Below are positions 1 to 7,859 of a stretch of 44,623 bases of DNA, piece by piece. A program made the position numbers and the translations under genes. The notes under the pieces were generated by a model that was not told the DNA's origin, searched no databases, and saw nothing but the letters and a program-made list of their open reading frames with translations. This DNA comes from CAYZXK01 sp964482395. Its GTDB lineage: Bacteria; Planctomycetota; Phycisphaerae; UBA1845; Fen-1342. Where the stretch lies: assembly GCA_964482395.1 (NCBI GenBank), contig CAYZXK010000195.1:1-44623 (forward strand), in the 5' to 3' direction. The first letter of the stretch is position 1, and each line of letters starts with the position of its first letter.

Positions 1-642
1 GTCCAGGGCCAGCCCGTCGCTAATGTCGATCATCGCGTGCGGGCGGAGGCATTCGCTGATTTGCAGGGCGATCTGGACCCGCGGCTGGAAGCTCATGTGT
101 CGGCCCAGCCGCGAGCCGCCGACCGGCCCGGTCAGCCAAAGGCTGTCCCCGGGCCGAGCACCGTCACGCCGGATTGGCCGCCCTCCCGGCGGACACCGGG
201 CCGCGACCGAAACGCTGATCACCGTGGGAGCATCCCAGCTATTGGTGTCGCCGCCGACCACCGGGCAACCAAAAGCCAGCCCGAATTCGTGAACCCCGCG
301 CAGCAGATCCAGCGCGTCTTCCATCGACATCCGGTTGCACAGGCAGACCGCGCACAGAGCCGAGATCGGGACCACCGCCATCGCCGCGCAGTCGCTCAGG
401 TTGACGGCCATCGCCTTGCGCCCGATCGCCGCCCAGCTGTGGCTCCCGGAGTCGAAATCCACTCCGTCCGTGAGCATGTCGGTGGTCCAGAGCAGTTCTC
501 CCTGGGCCGGGTCGATCAGGCTCATGTCATCGCCGAAGTCGACGGTCGGCGCCGGCTGGTCGCCGGCCGGCCTGCCGAGCAAAGCTCGCAGGCGGCGGAC
601 CAGCTCCAGTTCGCCACGCGGCCGGGCGGGCAGGAGGGGCAT
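1..642 (-). CDS. thiL: Thiamine-monophosphate kinase, N-terminal part (truncated by window edge)
   Basis: ThiL phosphorylates thiamine monophosphate to thiamine pyrophosphate with ATP, the last step of thiamine cofactor synthesis in the cytoplasm. The 214 visible codons carry the family landmarks in order: FGDD (residues 36-39, metal/ATP site), TTDML (53-57), KAMAVNLSD (76-84), GGDT (130-133), GARPGDSLWLTG (161-172) and IDISDGL (205-211). ThiL is usually about 310-330 residues, so roughly the last third lies outside the window. The chosen ATG gives MPLLPARPRGELELV, and GELELV matches the usual GEFxLI start of the family. An in-frame stop lies 30 bases upstream. It is divergent from the DUF1570 gene. 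Identification is firm. Confidence 0.93.
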   Translation of the reverse strand, partial: MPLLPARPRGELELVRRLRALLGRPAGDQPAPTVDFGDDMSLIDPAQGELLWTTDMLTDGVDFDSGSHSWAAIGRKAMAVNLSDCAAMAVVPISALCAVCLCNRMSMEDALDLLRGVHEFGLAFGCPVVGGDTNSWDAPTVISVSVAARCPPGGRPIRRDGARPGDSLWLTGPVGGSRLGRHMSFQPRVQIALQISECLRPHAMIDISDGLALD

Positions 643-746
643 ATCTTCACCAAATCCGGTTGCCGGGCATCACCCTCAGCGCAATAATAATATAGTAACT
701 TGTGAGTCGTGCACGGGGGACGAATGCGCAACCCGGCGGACAAACC

Positions 747-2216
747 ATGACCCGTGAACGTTACATCCTGGGATTGTTGGCCACCTTCCTGTCAATCCTC
801 CTGACGAGCTCAACGAGCTGGGCTGCCCCGGATGGCCGCTACCGCATCGAGCTGATGAACGGCAAATACGTGGAGGGCGAAGTCAAGGAGTTGCCCGACG
901 GCTCCTACGAGGTGAAGACCAAGTACGGGGCTATCGTCACCGTCCGCAAGAACGAAGTCCGCACCATGCGAGCCCTGGAGGAGGCGGGTACGGCTCCCGG
1001 CTCGGAGGTGGCTTCCGCCGGCGGGACTGCTCTTCGCCGGCCGATCAGCGATGCGGAGATTGAGCAGCTTCTGGCGGATATTGTGGCCCGGCCGGACGAA
1101 TCGCTGGTCGGGGCCGATCGCAGCGACATGATGGCGCCGCTGCCGCTGAACGAGAATTCGCTTCAGGAGATGCTGCGAGAGGCCGGCGCCGACCGCCAGA
1201 AGAACGTCCTGGAAAAAGACCACTTCGTCATGGTCTACACCGCATCGGAGAAGGCCGCTCAGGAGTTGGCTGCCCGGCTGGAGGCGGTCTACCGGTGGAA
1301 CGTGCGGTTCATGGAGATGATGAAGCTGCCGGCCCGGCGGCCGGCCCACAAGCTGGAGATCTACTTCTTCGGGACGTTCAAAGAGTACGAGGCCTATTCG
1401 GCCAATCACGGGATGACGGTCAGCGGCGGGGGCGGTTTCGCCCTAGGCTACTACATGCCGGAAATAAACCGCTCGCACTTCTTCGACATGAACACTTTTC
1501 CCCCCGTTGCCCAGTTGGCCGAGTCGGTCAAAGACAAATCCGTTCCCTGGGAGCGGCGTCAGGAAGTCACTAACCGGATCCGGCGTTGGGTGGAGTACCA
1601 GAACGTCGAAGTCATCCAACACGAGATCGGCCACCACATTCATTTCAACATCGGGCTGTTTCCGCGAGACTCGTTCAAGGGCGGCAACGTCCCGATCTGG
1701 CTGGTGGAAGGGACCACCATGATGTTCGAGGTCCCGCCCTCGAAGGCCGGAGCCAGCCTGGGCACCCTGAACGACAACCGGTTGGACCATCTGCTCAAGA
1801 AGTTTGGAAAGCGGCCCTTATCGGTCGCCGAGTGGAAGCTCTTCCTGATCGACAACACCGCTTGGCACAATGCTGCCGGCCGAGGCAACACTTACGACTC
1901 CTACCAGCTCGCCTGGTCCATGGTCTACTACCTATGGAAAGAGCGGCGTGACCAGTACGCCAAATACCTTCAGACGGTCTTCGGCCGCGAGCCGGGCGTG
2001 ACCATGACCAACACCGAGCGCGAAAAAGACTTCGAAGATGCCTTTGGGCGGCTGGACGAAAAATGGCTGGAAGGCTACTACCAATTCCTCTCCACACTCC
2101 ACGTACGTCAATCGCTGCTTCCGCCGGAGCTGGGTTCCAGCTCCGGCCATCGGGATGCCGGCGGCCAGCGGCAGCAGGGCGGCAAGGGGGGCGGCGGACG
2201 CCGGCCCGGGGGCTGA
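747..2216 (+). CDS. Secreted DUF1570-type zinc metallopeptidase-like protein
   Basis: The 489-residue product starts with a signal peptide (MTRERYILGLLATFLSILL..., cleavage likely after SWA). A short domain with GKYVEGEVKELPDG (about residues 38-51) follows; it looks like a small beta domain common at the N-terminus of planctomycete secreted proteins. The C-terminal half carries HEIGHH (His292-Glu293...His296), the HExxH zinc motif, then WLVEGTTMMFE (about 318-328). This is the arrangement of the DUF1570 gluzincin-like family. The last 25 residues are Gly/Gln/Arg-rich and look disordered. A GTG at 702 is in frame, but the ATG at 747 puts the signal peptide at the N-terminus and is preferred. 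The substrate is unknown; role outside the cytoplasm is inferred from the signal peptide. Confidence 0.8.
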   Translation: MTRERYILGLLATFLSILLTSSTSWAAPDGRYRIELMNGKYVEGEVKELPDGSYEVKTKYGAIVTVRKNEVRTMRALEEAGTAPGSEVASAGGTALRRPISDAEIEQLLADIVARPDESLVGADRSDMMAPLPLNENSLQEMLREAGADRQKNVLEKDHFVMVYTASEKAAQELAARLEAVYRWNVRFMEMMKLPARRPAHKLEIYFFGTFKEYEAYSANHGMTVSGGGGFALGYYMPEINRSHFFDMNTFPPVAQLAESVKDKSVPWERRQEVTNRIRRWVEYQNVEVIQHEIGHHIHFNIGLFPRDSFKGGNVPIWLVEGTTMMFEVPPSKAGASLGTLNDNRLDHLLKKFGKRPLSVAEWKLFLIDNTAWHNAAGRGNTYDSYQLAWSMVYYLWKERRDQYAKYLQTVFGREPGVTMTNTEREKDFEDAFGRLDEKWLEGYYQFLSTLHVRQSLLPPELGSSSGHRDAGGQRQQGGKGGGGRRPGG

Positions 2217-2292
2217 ACCCCTCGCCGCCCCGGCTCTGGCTTGCCTTCCCCGCGGGATACCCAAGCATCATTGCCGAGCCGATAATGGGGTA

Positions 2293-3036
2293 GTGGCCAT
2301 CGCCTCTCCAATCCTGCCCGCCGGCCTTCGGCCCGTCCGGTTGCGCAAGCGCTGGCAGCGATATGCCCTCGAGGCCCGTCGGCCGCTGCACTGCTTGTTG
2401 CTGCTGGCCCCGCTGGCGGTAGCCTATGAGTGCGGGCTTTCCTGGTTGACCGATGCCAGGACGCCGGGTCGGAATCTGCTGGCACACGGGCTGATCGAGG
2501 GCCTGTTGGCCTGGGTTGGGCTGGTCGGGCGCTGGGTACCGCCGGCCGTGTTGATCGTCAGCTTGCTGGTCTGGCACCGGCTGCGCCACGACGGCTGGCG
2601 CGTGCGCTGGTGGGTGCCCCTGGTCATGCCGGCCGAGGGCCTGGCCCTGGCAATCCCGCTGCTGGCACTCAGTGCCCTCTTTGCCGCCCCGCCCCTGGCC
2701 CATCCGGTCGCCGCCCTGGGAGCCGGAATCTACGAGGAGTTGGTATTCCGGCTCTTGCTCATCAGCGGCCTGAACTGGCTGCTGGTGGAGGTTTTGCAGC
2801 GAGCGCGTTCGACCGCGCTGGGACTGGCGGTGGTCTTGGCCGCGCTGACTTTCGCCTTGTGTCACTTCCTGCCTCTGGGGTCGGGCGCCTTCGCTTGGAA
2901 GTCCTTCGGGTTCCGGCTGGTGGCGGGGCTGTACCTTTCGATGGTTTTCCTGGAGCGGGGCCTGGGCGTATCCAGCAGTTGCCACGTCGCCTATAACCTG
3001 TTATTGCTCTGGTTGCGGGGCAGCTCACCGGACTGA
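2293..3036 (+). CDS. CPBP family intramembrane glutamic endopeptidase
   Basis: This polytopic membrane protein (247 residues) has the three motifs of the CPBP/Rce1-like family: EELVFR (Glu148-Glu149...Arg153), the CHF histidine (His191) and HVAYN (His231...Asn235). In this family these residues form the active site inside the membrane. At least six hydrophobic stretches are visible, starting with LHCLLLLAPLAVAYECG. The substrate cannot be deduced. The frame stays open far upstream into the preceding gene. The GTG at 2293 was chosen because it follows the previous stop and leaves a short charged N-terminus before the first helix, but no clear ribosome site supports it, so the start is uncertain. 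A second CPBP protease lies at 19878. Confidence 0.8.
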   Translation: MAIASPILPAGLRPVRLRKRWQRYALEARRPLHCLLLLAPLAVAYECGLSWLTDARTPGRNLLAHGLIEGLLAWVGLVGRWVPPAVLIVSLLVWHRLRHDGWRVRWWVPLVMPAEGLALAIPLLALSALFAAPPLAHPVAALGAGIYEELVFRLLLISGLNWLLVEVLQRARSTALGLAVVLAALTFALCHFLPLGSGAFAWKSFGFRLVAGLYLSMVFLERGLGVSSSCHVAYNLLLLWLRGSSPD

Positions 3037-3263
3037 GACTCACTTTTTGCGTCTGGCGGCTGCGCGGGTCGCTTGTGCCGCCGCCGGCAGGGCGGTACAG
3101 TCCTCAAGAGGTCACGCCGGTTGCATCGTTACCGTGCGGTAGAATCCGGACCGGAAACCCATTGAGGAAAGAACCGCCTCAGGCTGTGATTTCGGCTTCT
3201 GCGGCCCGCCGCCTTTCAGGGCATGCCGGTCTCTTCAACCGGGCTGCTGGCAAAGACTTGTGG

Positions 3264-4634
3264 ATGAGGCCATCAGCTATGTGGTCGGCAGTGCTTCACT
3301 GCGGCTTGGGGCTCGCTTTCCTCTGTGGGCTGGCAGTGCAGCTTGGCTGCGCCGGGCGCGGAAAATCCGCCCAGCCGATCGCACAGACGGGCCTGACTCC
3401 CGAGCAGCGGCGTTTGAACGTTGAGTCCTTCGACGTGCTCTGGCGGACGGTTCGCGACACGCACTGGGATCCCGACCTGGGCGGGCTAGACTGGCAAGCG
3501 GTTTACGACCAGGTCCGGCCGGAGGTGGAGCAAGCTCGGACTATGGCCGAGGCTCGGGCAGCGATGAATAAGGCTTTGGCCCGGCTCAGGCAGTCGCATT
3601 TCGGGGTCATTCCCGCCGAGGCGTATGAGTCGCTTGGCGTAGGCGGGCACCAGTCGCTGGAGGGAACCACCGGCCTGACGGTTCGCGTGATCGACGGCCA
3701 GGTACTGGTGGTTGAGGTCCGGCCGGGCTCGCCGGCCGCCGAGTTGGGGGTCCGACCCGGGTGGCAGCTCATTCTCTTGGGCGATGAGGAAGTTGCTCCC
3801 CTGGTGCAGCGGATTGCCGCCACCTGGCAAGACTCCACGCTCCAGCAGTTGATGCTCGTGTCGGCGATTCAGCGTCGGCTGGCCGGCCCGGTCGGGGAGC
3901 CTGTGCCGGCCAGTTTCGTGGCCGAGGCCGGTCAGGTGGTCGCTCTGGAGCTGCCACGCGTGGTTCCCGAAGGCAGCCGGGTGAGCATCGGCCACTTGCC
4001 GCCGATGCATTTGCGCCTGGAGGCCCGCCGGCTGGAAAACAACGTCGGCTACATATCGTTCAATGTGTTCCTCGACCCCGAGCGACTCATGGCCGAGTTC
4101 GAGCGCGCCCTGCAATCCTTCATGGACGCCGACGGAGTGATCCTCGATCTGCGCGGCAATCCGGGCGGGATTGGGGCGATGTCGATGGGGGTGGCCGGCT
4201 GGTTTGTGGACCGGGACGAGCAGCCGCTGGGCATGACCCGGACTCGCCAAGCGGAGATTCGGTTTGCCATTTTCCCCCGGCCCAACACTTATCAGGGGCC
4301 ACTGGCAGTCCTGGTGGACGGGTGTACGGCCTCGACGGCTGAGATTCTCAGCGGTGGGTTGCAGGACCTTGGCCGGGCACGCATATTTGGCAGTCGGACT
4401 GCCGGGGCGGCCTTGCCGGCCCAGGTCGAAAAGCTGCCCAACGGCGATGGCTTTATCCATGCCATCGCCGACTATGTGTCCAGCGGAGGACGGAGGCTGG
4501 AAGGGGTCGGGGTGATCCCCGACGTGGAAGTACCCCTGACCCGCGCGCAACTGCTGGCCGGTCGGGACCCGGTCATCGAAGCGGCCGCGGAGTGGATCCG
4601 GTCGATTGTCTCTCGGTCCGCGGACAGCTTGTGA
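3264..4634 (+). CDS. S41 family (C-terminal processing/tricorn-type) serine protease, exported
   Basis: The 456-residue protein begins with a signal sequence ending AVQLGCAG, possibly a weak lipoprotein site because Gln replaces the usual Leu at -3. An N-terminal helical domain (FDVLWRTVRDTHWDPDLGG..., about residues 50-130) is typical of tricorn-like S41 proteins. It is followed by a PDZ-like segment (VEVRPGSPAAELGVRPG, about 150-166) and the peptidase core. CTASTAEILSGGLQ holds the likely nucleophile Ser357. GSRTAGAA stands where CtpA enzymes have the GxxTFGKG lysine, so it belongs to the S41 branch that lacks that lysine. The ATG at 3264 puts the signal peptide first; ATG 3279 is an alternative. 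Substrate unknown; it probably acts in the periplasm. Confidence 0.85.
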   Translation: MRPSAMWSAVLHCGLGLAFLCGLAVQLGCAGRGKSAQPIAQTGLTPEQRRLNVESFDVLWRTVRDTHWDPDLGGLDWQAVYDQVRPEVEQARTMAEARAAMNKALARLRQSHFGVIPAEAYESLGVGGHQSLEGTTGLTVRVIDGQVLVVEVRPGSPAAELGVRPGWQLILLGDEEVAPLVQRIAATWQDSTLQQLMLVSAIQRRLAGPVGEPVPASFVAEAGQVVALELPRVVPEGSRVSIGHLPPMHLRLEARRLENNVGYISFNVFLDPERLMAEFERALQSFMDADGVILDLRGNPGGIGAMSMGVAGWFVDRDEQPLGMTRTRQAEIRFAIFPRPNTYQGPLAVLVDGCTASTAEILSGGLQDLGRARIFGSRTAGAALPAQVEKLPNGDGFIHAIADYVSSGGRRLEGVGVIPDVEVPLTRAQLLAGRDPVIEAAAEWIRSIVSRSADSL

Positions 4635-4776
4635 CTCGGCGCTTCGCGCCAGCGTCGGGCGCCAGCCGCCAGGGTGCCAGGAGCCACCCGCCCTTGGGCG
4701 ACCCGGCTGGCTGCCCCGATCGAGCCAGAGGGCTATTTGCCAGACTGTGTCACACCATCTTGCAGGAGACTATCAG

Positions 4777-5661
4777 ATGAGCAGGCAGCCAAGTACTTCA
4801 GAACGCGAAGCACAAGCGACGGCCTCTGCAAACCGTCGGGTCCTGAGGGCTCTGGGGCCAGTGACGCTGACGGTCCTGATGCTGGCGACGATTTGGACGG
4901 ACCAGCGAGCCTTTGCCCAGGCCGAGAAACTGCCCGACGTCGATGAGATCATGGAAAGATCCATCGAGGCTCAGGGCGGCCGCCCGGCGTTCGAGAAGCT
5001 CCACTCGCGGGTCACGACCGGTACCTACGAGGTTGTCAACCAAGGCATCAAGGGATCGATGACGGCTTATGAGCTGGCCCCCAACAAGCAGTATGCCGTG
5101 ATGGACCTGCCCGGCGTCGGCAAGGTCGAGAGCGGAACCGATGGCGAGGTCTATTGGGAACTCACCGCAATCACCGGCCCGCGGCTGCTCGAAGGCGACG
5201 AGAAAGCCATCAGCGCCCGACAGAGCACCTTCAACGCCCTGCTGTTTTGGCGGAAACTCTACCAGAAGGCCGAGTGCGTAGGCGTGGAGGAAGTCGACGG
5301 CCGCCCCTGCTACAAACTGGTGTTCACGCCCAAGGAGGGCGGGCCCGAGATCATCTACATCGATCAGAAGACCTACTTGCCTGTCAGGCAGGAGTTGACC
5401 CTCAAGGGCCCCATGGGCAACATCCCGATCGTGGCCAGCCTGGCCGACTACAAAAAAGTGGACGGGGTGCTTTTGCCGCACAAAACCACGCAGGTCATCG
5501 CCGGCGTGCAAACCGTGGTGTCGCTGGCCGAGAAGATTGAGCACAATGTGGAGATCCCGGCCGACCGCTTCGCGCTGCCCGAGCAGATCAAGGCCCTGGT
5601 GGCCAAATCCAAGGCCCAGACCCAGCCCGCCACGCGGCCGCATACGGAAGGACGGCCGTAG
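4777..5661 (+). CDS. Secreted LolA-like protein of unknown function
   Basis: The 294-residue protein has a signal peptide starting late (RRVLRALGPVTLTVLMLAT..., cleavage near AFAQ at about residue 48). The mature part begins with DEIMERSIEAQGG. It continues with alternating beta strands such as GTYEVVNQGIKGSMTAYEL, DGRPCYKLVFTP and IIYIDQKTYLPVRQEL. This resembles the outer-membrane lipoprotein-sorting (LolA/LolB-like) half-barrel that binds a lipid or lipoprotein acyl chain; the fold assignment is inference from strand pattern. The start is fixed by AGGAGA ten bases before ATG 4777, although the frame is open upstream. It faces the thioredoxin-like gene tail to tail. A smaller protein of the same general type lies at 17967-18704. 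Confidence 0.6.
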   Translation: MSRQPSTSEREAQATASANRRVLRALGPVTLTVLMLATIWTDQRAFAQAEKLPDVDEIMERSIEAQGGRPAFEKLHSRVTTGTYEVVNQGIKGSMTAYELAPNKQYAVMDLPGVGKVESGTDGEVYWELTAITGPRLLEGDEKAISARQSTFNALLFWRKLYQKAECVGVEEVDGRPCYKLVFTPKEGGPEIIYIDQKTYLPVRQELTLKGPMGNIPIVASLADYKKVDGVLLPHKTTQVIAGVQTVVSLAEKIEHNVEIPADRFALPEQIKALVAKSKAQTQPATRPHTEGRP

Positions 5662-5691
5662 GAGACCGGCCGGAAGCCGGGGCCGCGCAGA

Positions 5692-5853
5692 TCAGAGGCT
5701 GTCCAGCCGCTGTTTGGCCTCGTTGGCTTCCCAGGTGCCCGGGTATTTTTCGATTATCTCTTCCAGCAGCTTGCGGGCATCGGTCTTCCGACCGGCTTTG
5801 ATAAACACGCGGGCCTGATCCAGCAAACGGGCCGCGTCCGCGTTATGGGCAAG
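5692..5853 (-). other. Out-of-frame continuation (C-terminal helical repeat) of the thioredoxin-fold gene
   Basis: Shifting the frame at about 5853/5854 yields LAHNADAARLLDQARVF, then IKAGRKTDARKLLEEIIEKY and PGTWEANEAKQRLDSL followed by TGA at 5692-5694. This is a typical TPR-like helical hairpin ending and matches the design of such proteins, unlike the Arg/Pro/Cys-rich tail in the upstream frame. Restoring one C (GACTTGCC read as GACCTTGCC on the coding strand) joins the frames and gives a protein of about 402 residues. It is either a sequencing indel in a C run or a real mutation. Confidence 0.75.
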
Positions 5854-6899
5854 TCGCCGGCCGCGGCCCGCTTCTCCGGCTCTGGTTTGCTTTCCTGAGC
5901 CCGGGCTGGCTCGGTGGACGCGCCTGCGTTTGCGGACGGGGCTTCAGCTCCTTCGGTCGTCCGCGGACGCAAAACTGGATATTGCCCTTTCGCCTCGGCC
6001 ACCGCGGCCCGGACCGCGTAGACGAATTCCGGGTCGGTCGCCGACCCGACTGCCCGCACGTTGCCCTCCCCGTCGATTACCACCTGCCACGCCGAAGCGC
6101 TGACCTGGAACGTCAGGTCGGTGAGGGATGCCGCCCGGCCGGCACGCTCATAGAGCTGCGGCCAGTGGTAGCCTTGGTCGGTCGCGAACTGCTTGGCGGC
6201 TTGAAGCTGGTCCGGCGGGTCGGCGTTCACGCCCAGAAAGGCGATCTTCGAATCGCCGCGCCAGGCCTCATAAAGTCCATGCAGGGCTTTGACCACCTTA
6301 TCGGACGGCGGCTCCTTGGCCCGCCAGAAATCGACCACCAGAACCACCCCCTGACGCTGACGCAGCGCGATGACCGGCCCGTCTTCGGTGCGGACCGAGA
6401 CGTCCGGCGCCGGCTGCCCGACCATTCGCAGCCGCCGGGAGCGCAGAGCAATCGCCTTCTCGCCGGCCAGCCCACGCTCACTTAGCTTGTCCAGCGTCCG
6501 CTGGGCCAGCTCGGCGTCGCCGGCAACTACCGCGGTCATCCACGCCAGTCGGAGCGTTTCCCGCTCCTCCGGCTGCTCCTGTTCCAGCCTGGCCAGCCAT
6601 TGGCGGGCCGTGGCGGCATCGCCCAGGGCCAGCGCAGTTGCGATTTGCACCCGCAACCACTGCCCCCTTTGCTCGGCTTCCAGCTTGTCGGGAGCGAGGT
6701 TCCAAGCCCCGAGCTTGTCACGGGCCTGGCGGGCCTGCTCGAGCGAGATGACTTCATGCGGACGAATGAGCTGATCGTGCCAGGCCTGTAGTTCCTCCAG
6801 GGTCTGGGAGCTTGGAGCCTGGGCCTTCACCGTCAGGACCAGCAGGCCGCCAACCAGGCCGCCACAGACTGCCAACCTTCTGCGAACCTTCATGGTCAT
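5754..6899 (-). CDS. Exported TlpA-like thioredoxin-fold protein lacking CxxC; frameshifted near its C-terminus
   Basis: As read, the protein has 381 residues: a signal peptide (KVRRRLAVCGGLVGGLLVL...), a helical repeat-like region (about 30-150) and a redoxin domain (about 155-300) with GQPAPDVSVRTEDG, VLVVDFWRAKEPPSDKVV and AFLGVNADPP. TlpA/ResA proteins have WCxPC after the DFW strand, but here it is WRAKEPPS, so the thiol redox site is absent and the domain is probably non-catalytic. After the Ala/Pro/Glu-rich linker the reading frame breaks at about 5853. The last 33 residues look out of frame, and the genuine C-terminus continues in another frame to 5692 (separate entry). Start ATG 6899 or 6893, with GAGG upstream. 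Confidence 0.75.
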   Translation of the reverse strand: MTMKVRRRLAVCGGLVGGLLVLTVKAQAPSSQTLEELQAWHDQLIRPHEVISLEQARQARDKLGAWNLAPDKLEAEQRGQWLRVQIATALALGDAATARQWLARLEQEQPEERETLRLAWMTAVVAGDAELAQRTLDKLSERGLAGEKAIALRSRRLRMVGQPAPDVSVRTEDGPVIALRQRQGVVLVVDFWRAKEPPSDKVVKALHGLYEAWRGDSKIAFLGVNADPPDQLQAAKQFATDQGYHWPQLYERAGRAASLTDLTFQVSASAWQVVIDGEGNVRAVGSATDPEFVYAVRAAVAEAKGQYPVLRPRTTEGAEAPSANAGASTEPARAQESKPEPEKRAAAGDLPITRTRPVCWIRPACLSKPVGRPMPASCWKR

Positions 6900-6972
6900 G
6901 CCGCAACCTCGATACCAATGGCCAACTTACCGGGGGCATCCTACCGCGCGCTCGGGCACACTTGACATGGCT

Positions 6973-7734
6973 TCAGAGCGGCGGGTCGATCCGCTGGGGA
7001 TGATGATCGACATACCAGCGGACTTGGCGGGCCAGGCCGATGAGAATGTCGGCCTCGTTGACCGTCAGCTCCACTCGTCCCAGAAGATGCCGCAGGGCGT
7101 ACTTGAGGTGATCCGGGTTCTGCCCGAAGAAGAAACCCACCGCCTGGAGGGCATCGAACAGCCGCTCGAACATGACCTGCTTCTGGTCGTCGGTCGCCAG
7201 GCCGGGCTGGATAGCCATTGGCAGCGCCGACCGACCCTCCAGTGCCAGCCAGCTCCGACGCAGTTCGTAGCACACGATCGTCACCGCGGCCGCCAGGTTC
7301 AGGACCGGGTAGCTCTCCGAGGCCGGAATCGAGACGATGCGGTCGAAGTGCAGCAGCTCGCGGGTTTGCAGGCCGTAGTCTTCCCGCCCGAATGCGAAGG
7401 CGACTGTCCCGGCGGACGAGAGCCGCAAGGCCTCGGCGGCGGCCTGCTCCGGCGTAATGGCCGCCTGACGACGGTACAGCCCCAACTTCGAGGAAGTGGC
7501 ATAGGATCGGACGCACCCCGCCAGACCGGTCTTCAGGTCCGGCACAACCCGAGCCGCCTCCAGCACCGCCTGCCCGCGGGCGGCGTAGGCCACCGCCGCC
7601 GGATCGCGCACTTGGCAGCGCGGCGTAACGATCACCAGGTCCGCCAGCCCGAAGTTGGACATGGCCCGGCAAACTGCACCAATGTTGGCCGGCCCGCTGG
7701 GCGAAACCAGGACCACGCGAATATTCGAAAGCAT
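6973..7734 (-). CDS. TrmJ/SpoU-type RNA 2'-O-methyltransferase
   Basis: The 253-residue protein is a SPOUT (trefoil-knot) methyltransferase of the TrmJ/TrmH branch, which transfers a methyl group from S-adenosylmethionine to a ribose 2'-OH in RNA. Motif 1 is NIGAVCRAMSNFG (residues 17-29), motif 2 is AFGREDYGLQTREL (114-127), and motif 3 is IPASESYPVLNLAAAV (136-151). The C-terminal helical extension (residues about 170-250) fits TrmJ, which modifies position 32 of tRNA; the exact target is not proven by sequence. ATG 7734 begins MLSNIRVVLVSP, the usual family start, although the frame is open further upstream. It is divergent from the MFS gene. Confidence 0.88.
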   Translation of the reverse strand: MLSNIRVVLVSPSGPANIGAVCRAMSNFGLADLVIVTPRCQVRDPAAVAYAARGQAVLEAARVVPDLKTGLAGCVRSYATSSKLGLYRRQAAITPEQAAAEALRLSSAGTVAFAFGREDYGLQTRELLHFDRIVSIPASESYPVLNLAAAVTIVCYELRRSWLALEGRSALPMAIQPGLATDDQKQVMFERLFDALQAVGFFFGQNPDHLKYALRHLLGRVELTVNEADILIGLARQVRWYVDHHPQRIDPPL

Positions 7735-7859
7735 CGCCACATTGTACGTCCGCGGGCGGGTCGGGACCCAGAACGCCCCGGCGGCGTCACCCACCTGCCG
7801 CCTGGCCGATACTTATAATGAATCTGCCCGGCCGACCGGACCCTCGGTCCCGCTGACCC

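Noticed and set aside
7814..7819. TATAAT between trmJ-like and MFS genes
   Set aside because: A perfect -10 hexamer but no -35 hexamer at 16-18 bases; left as possible only.
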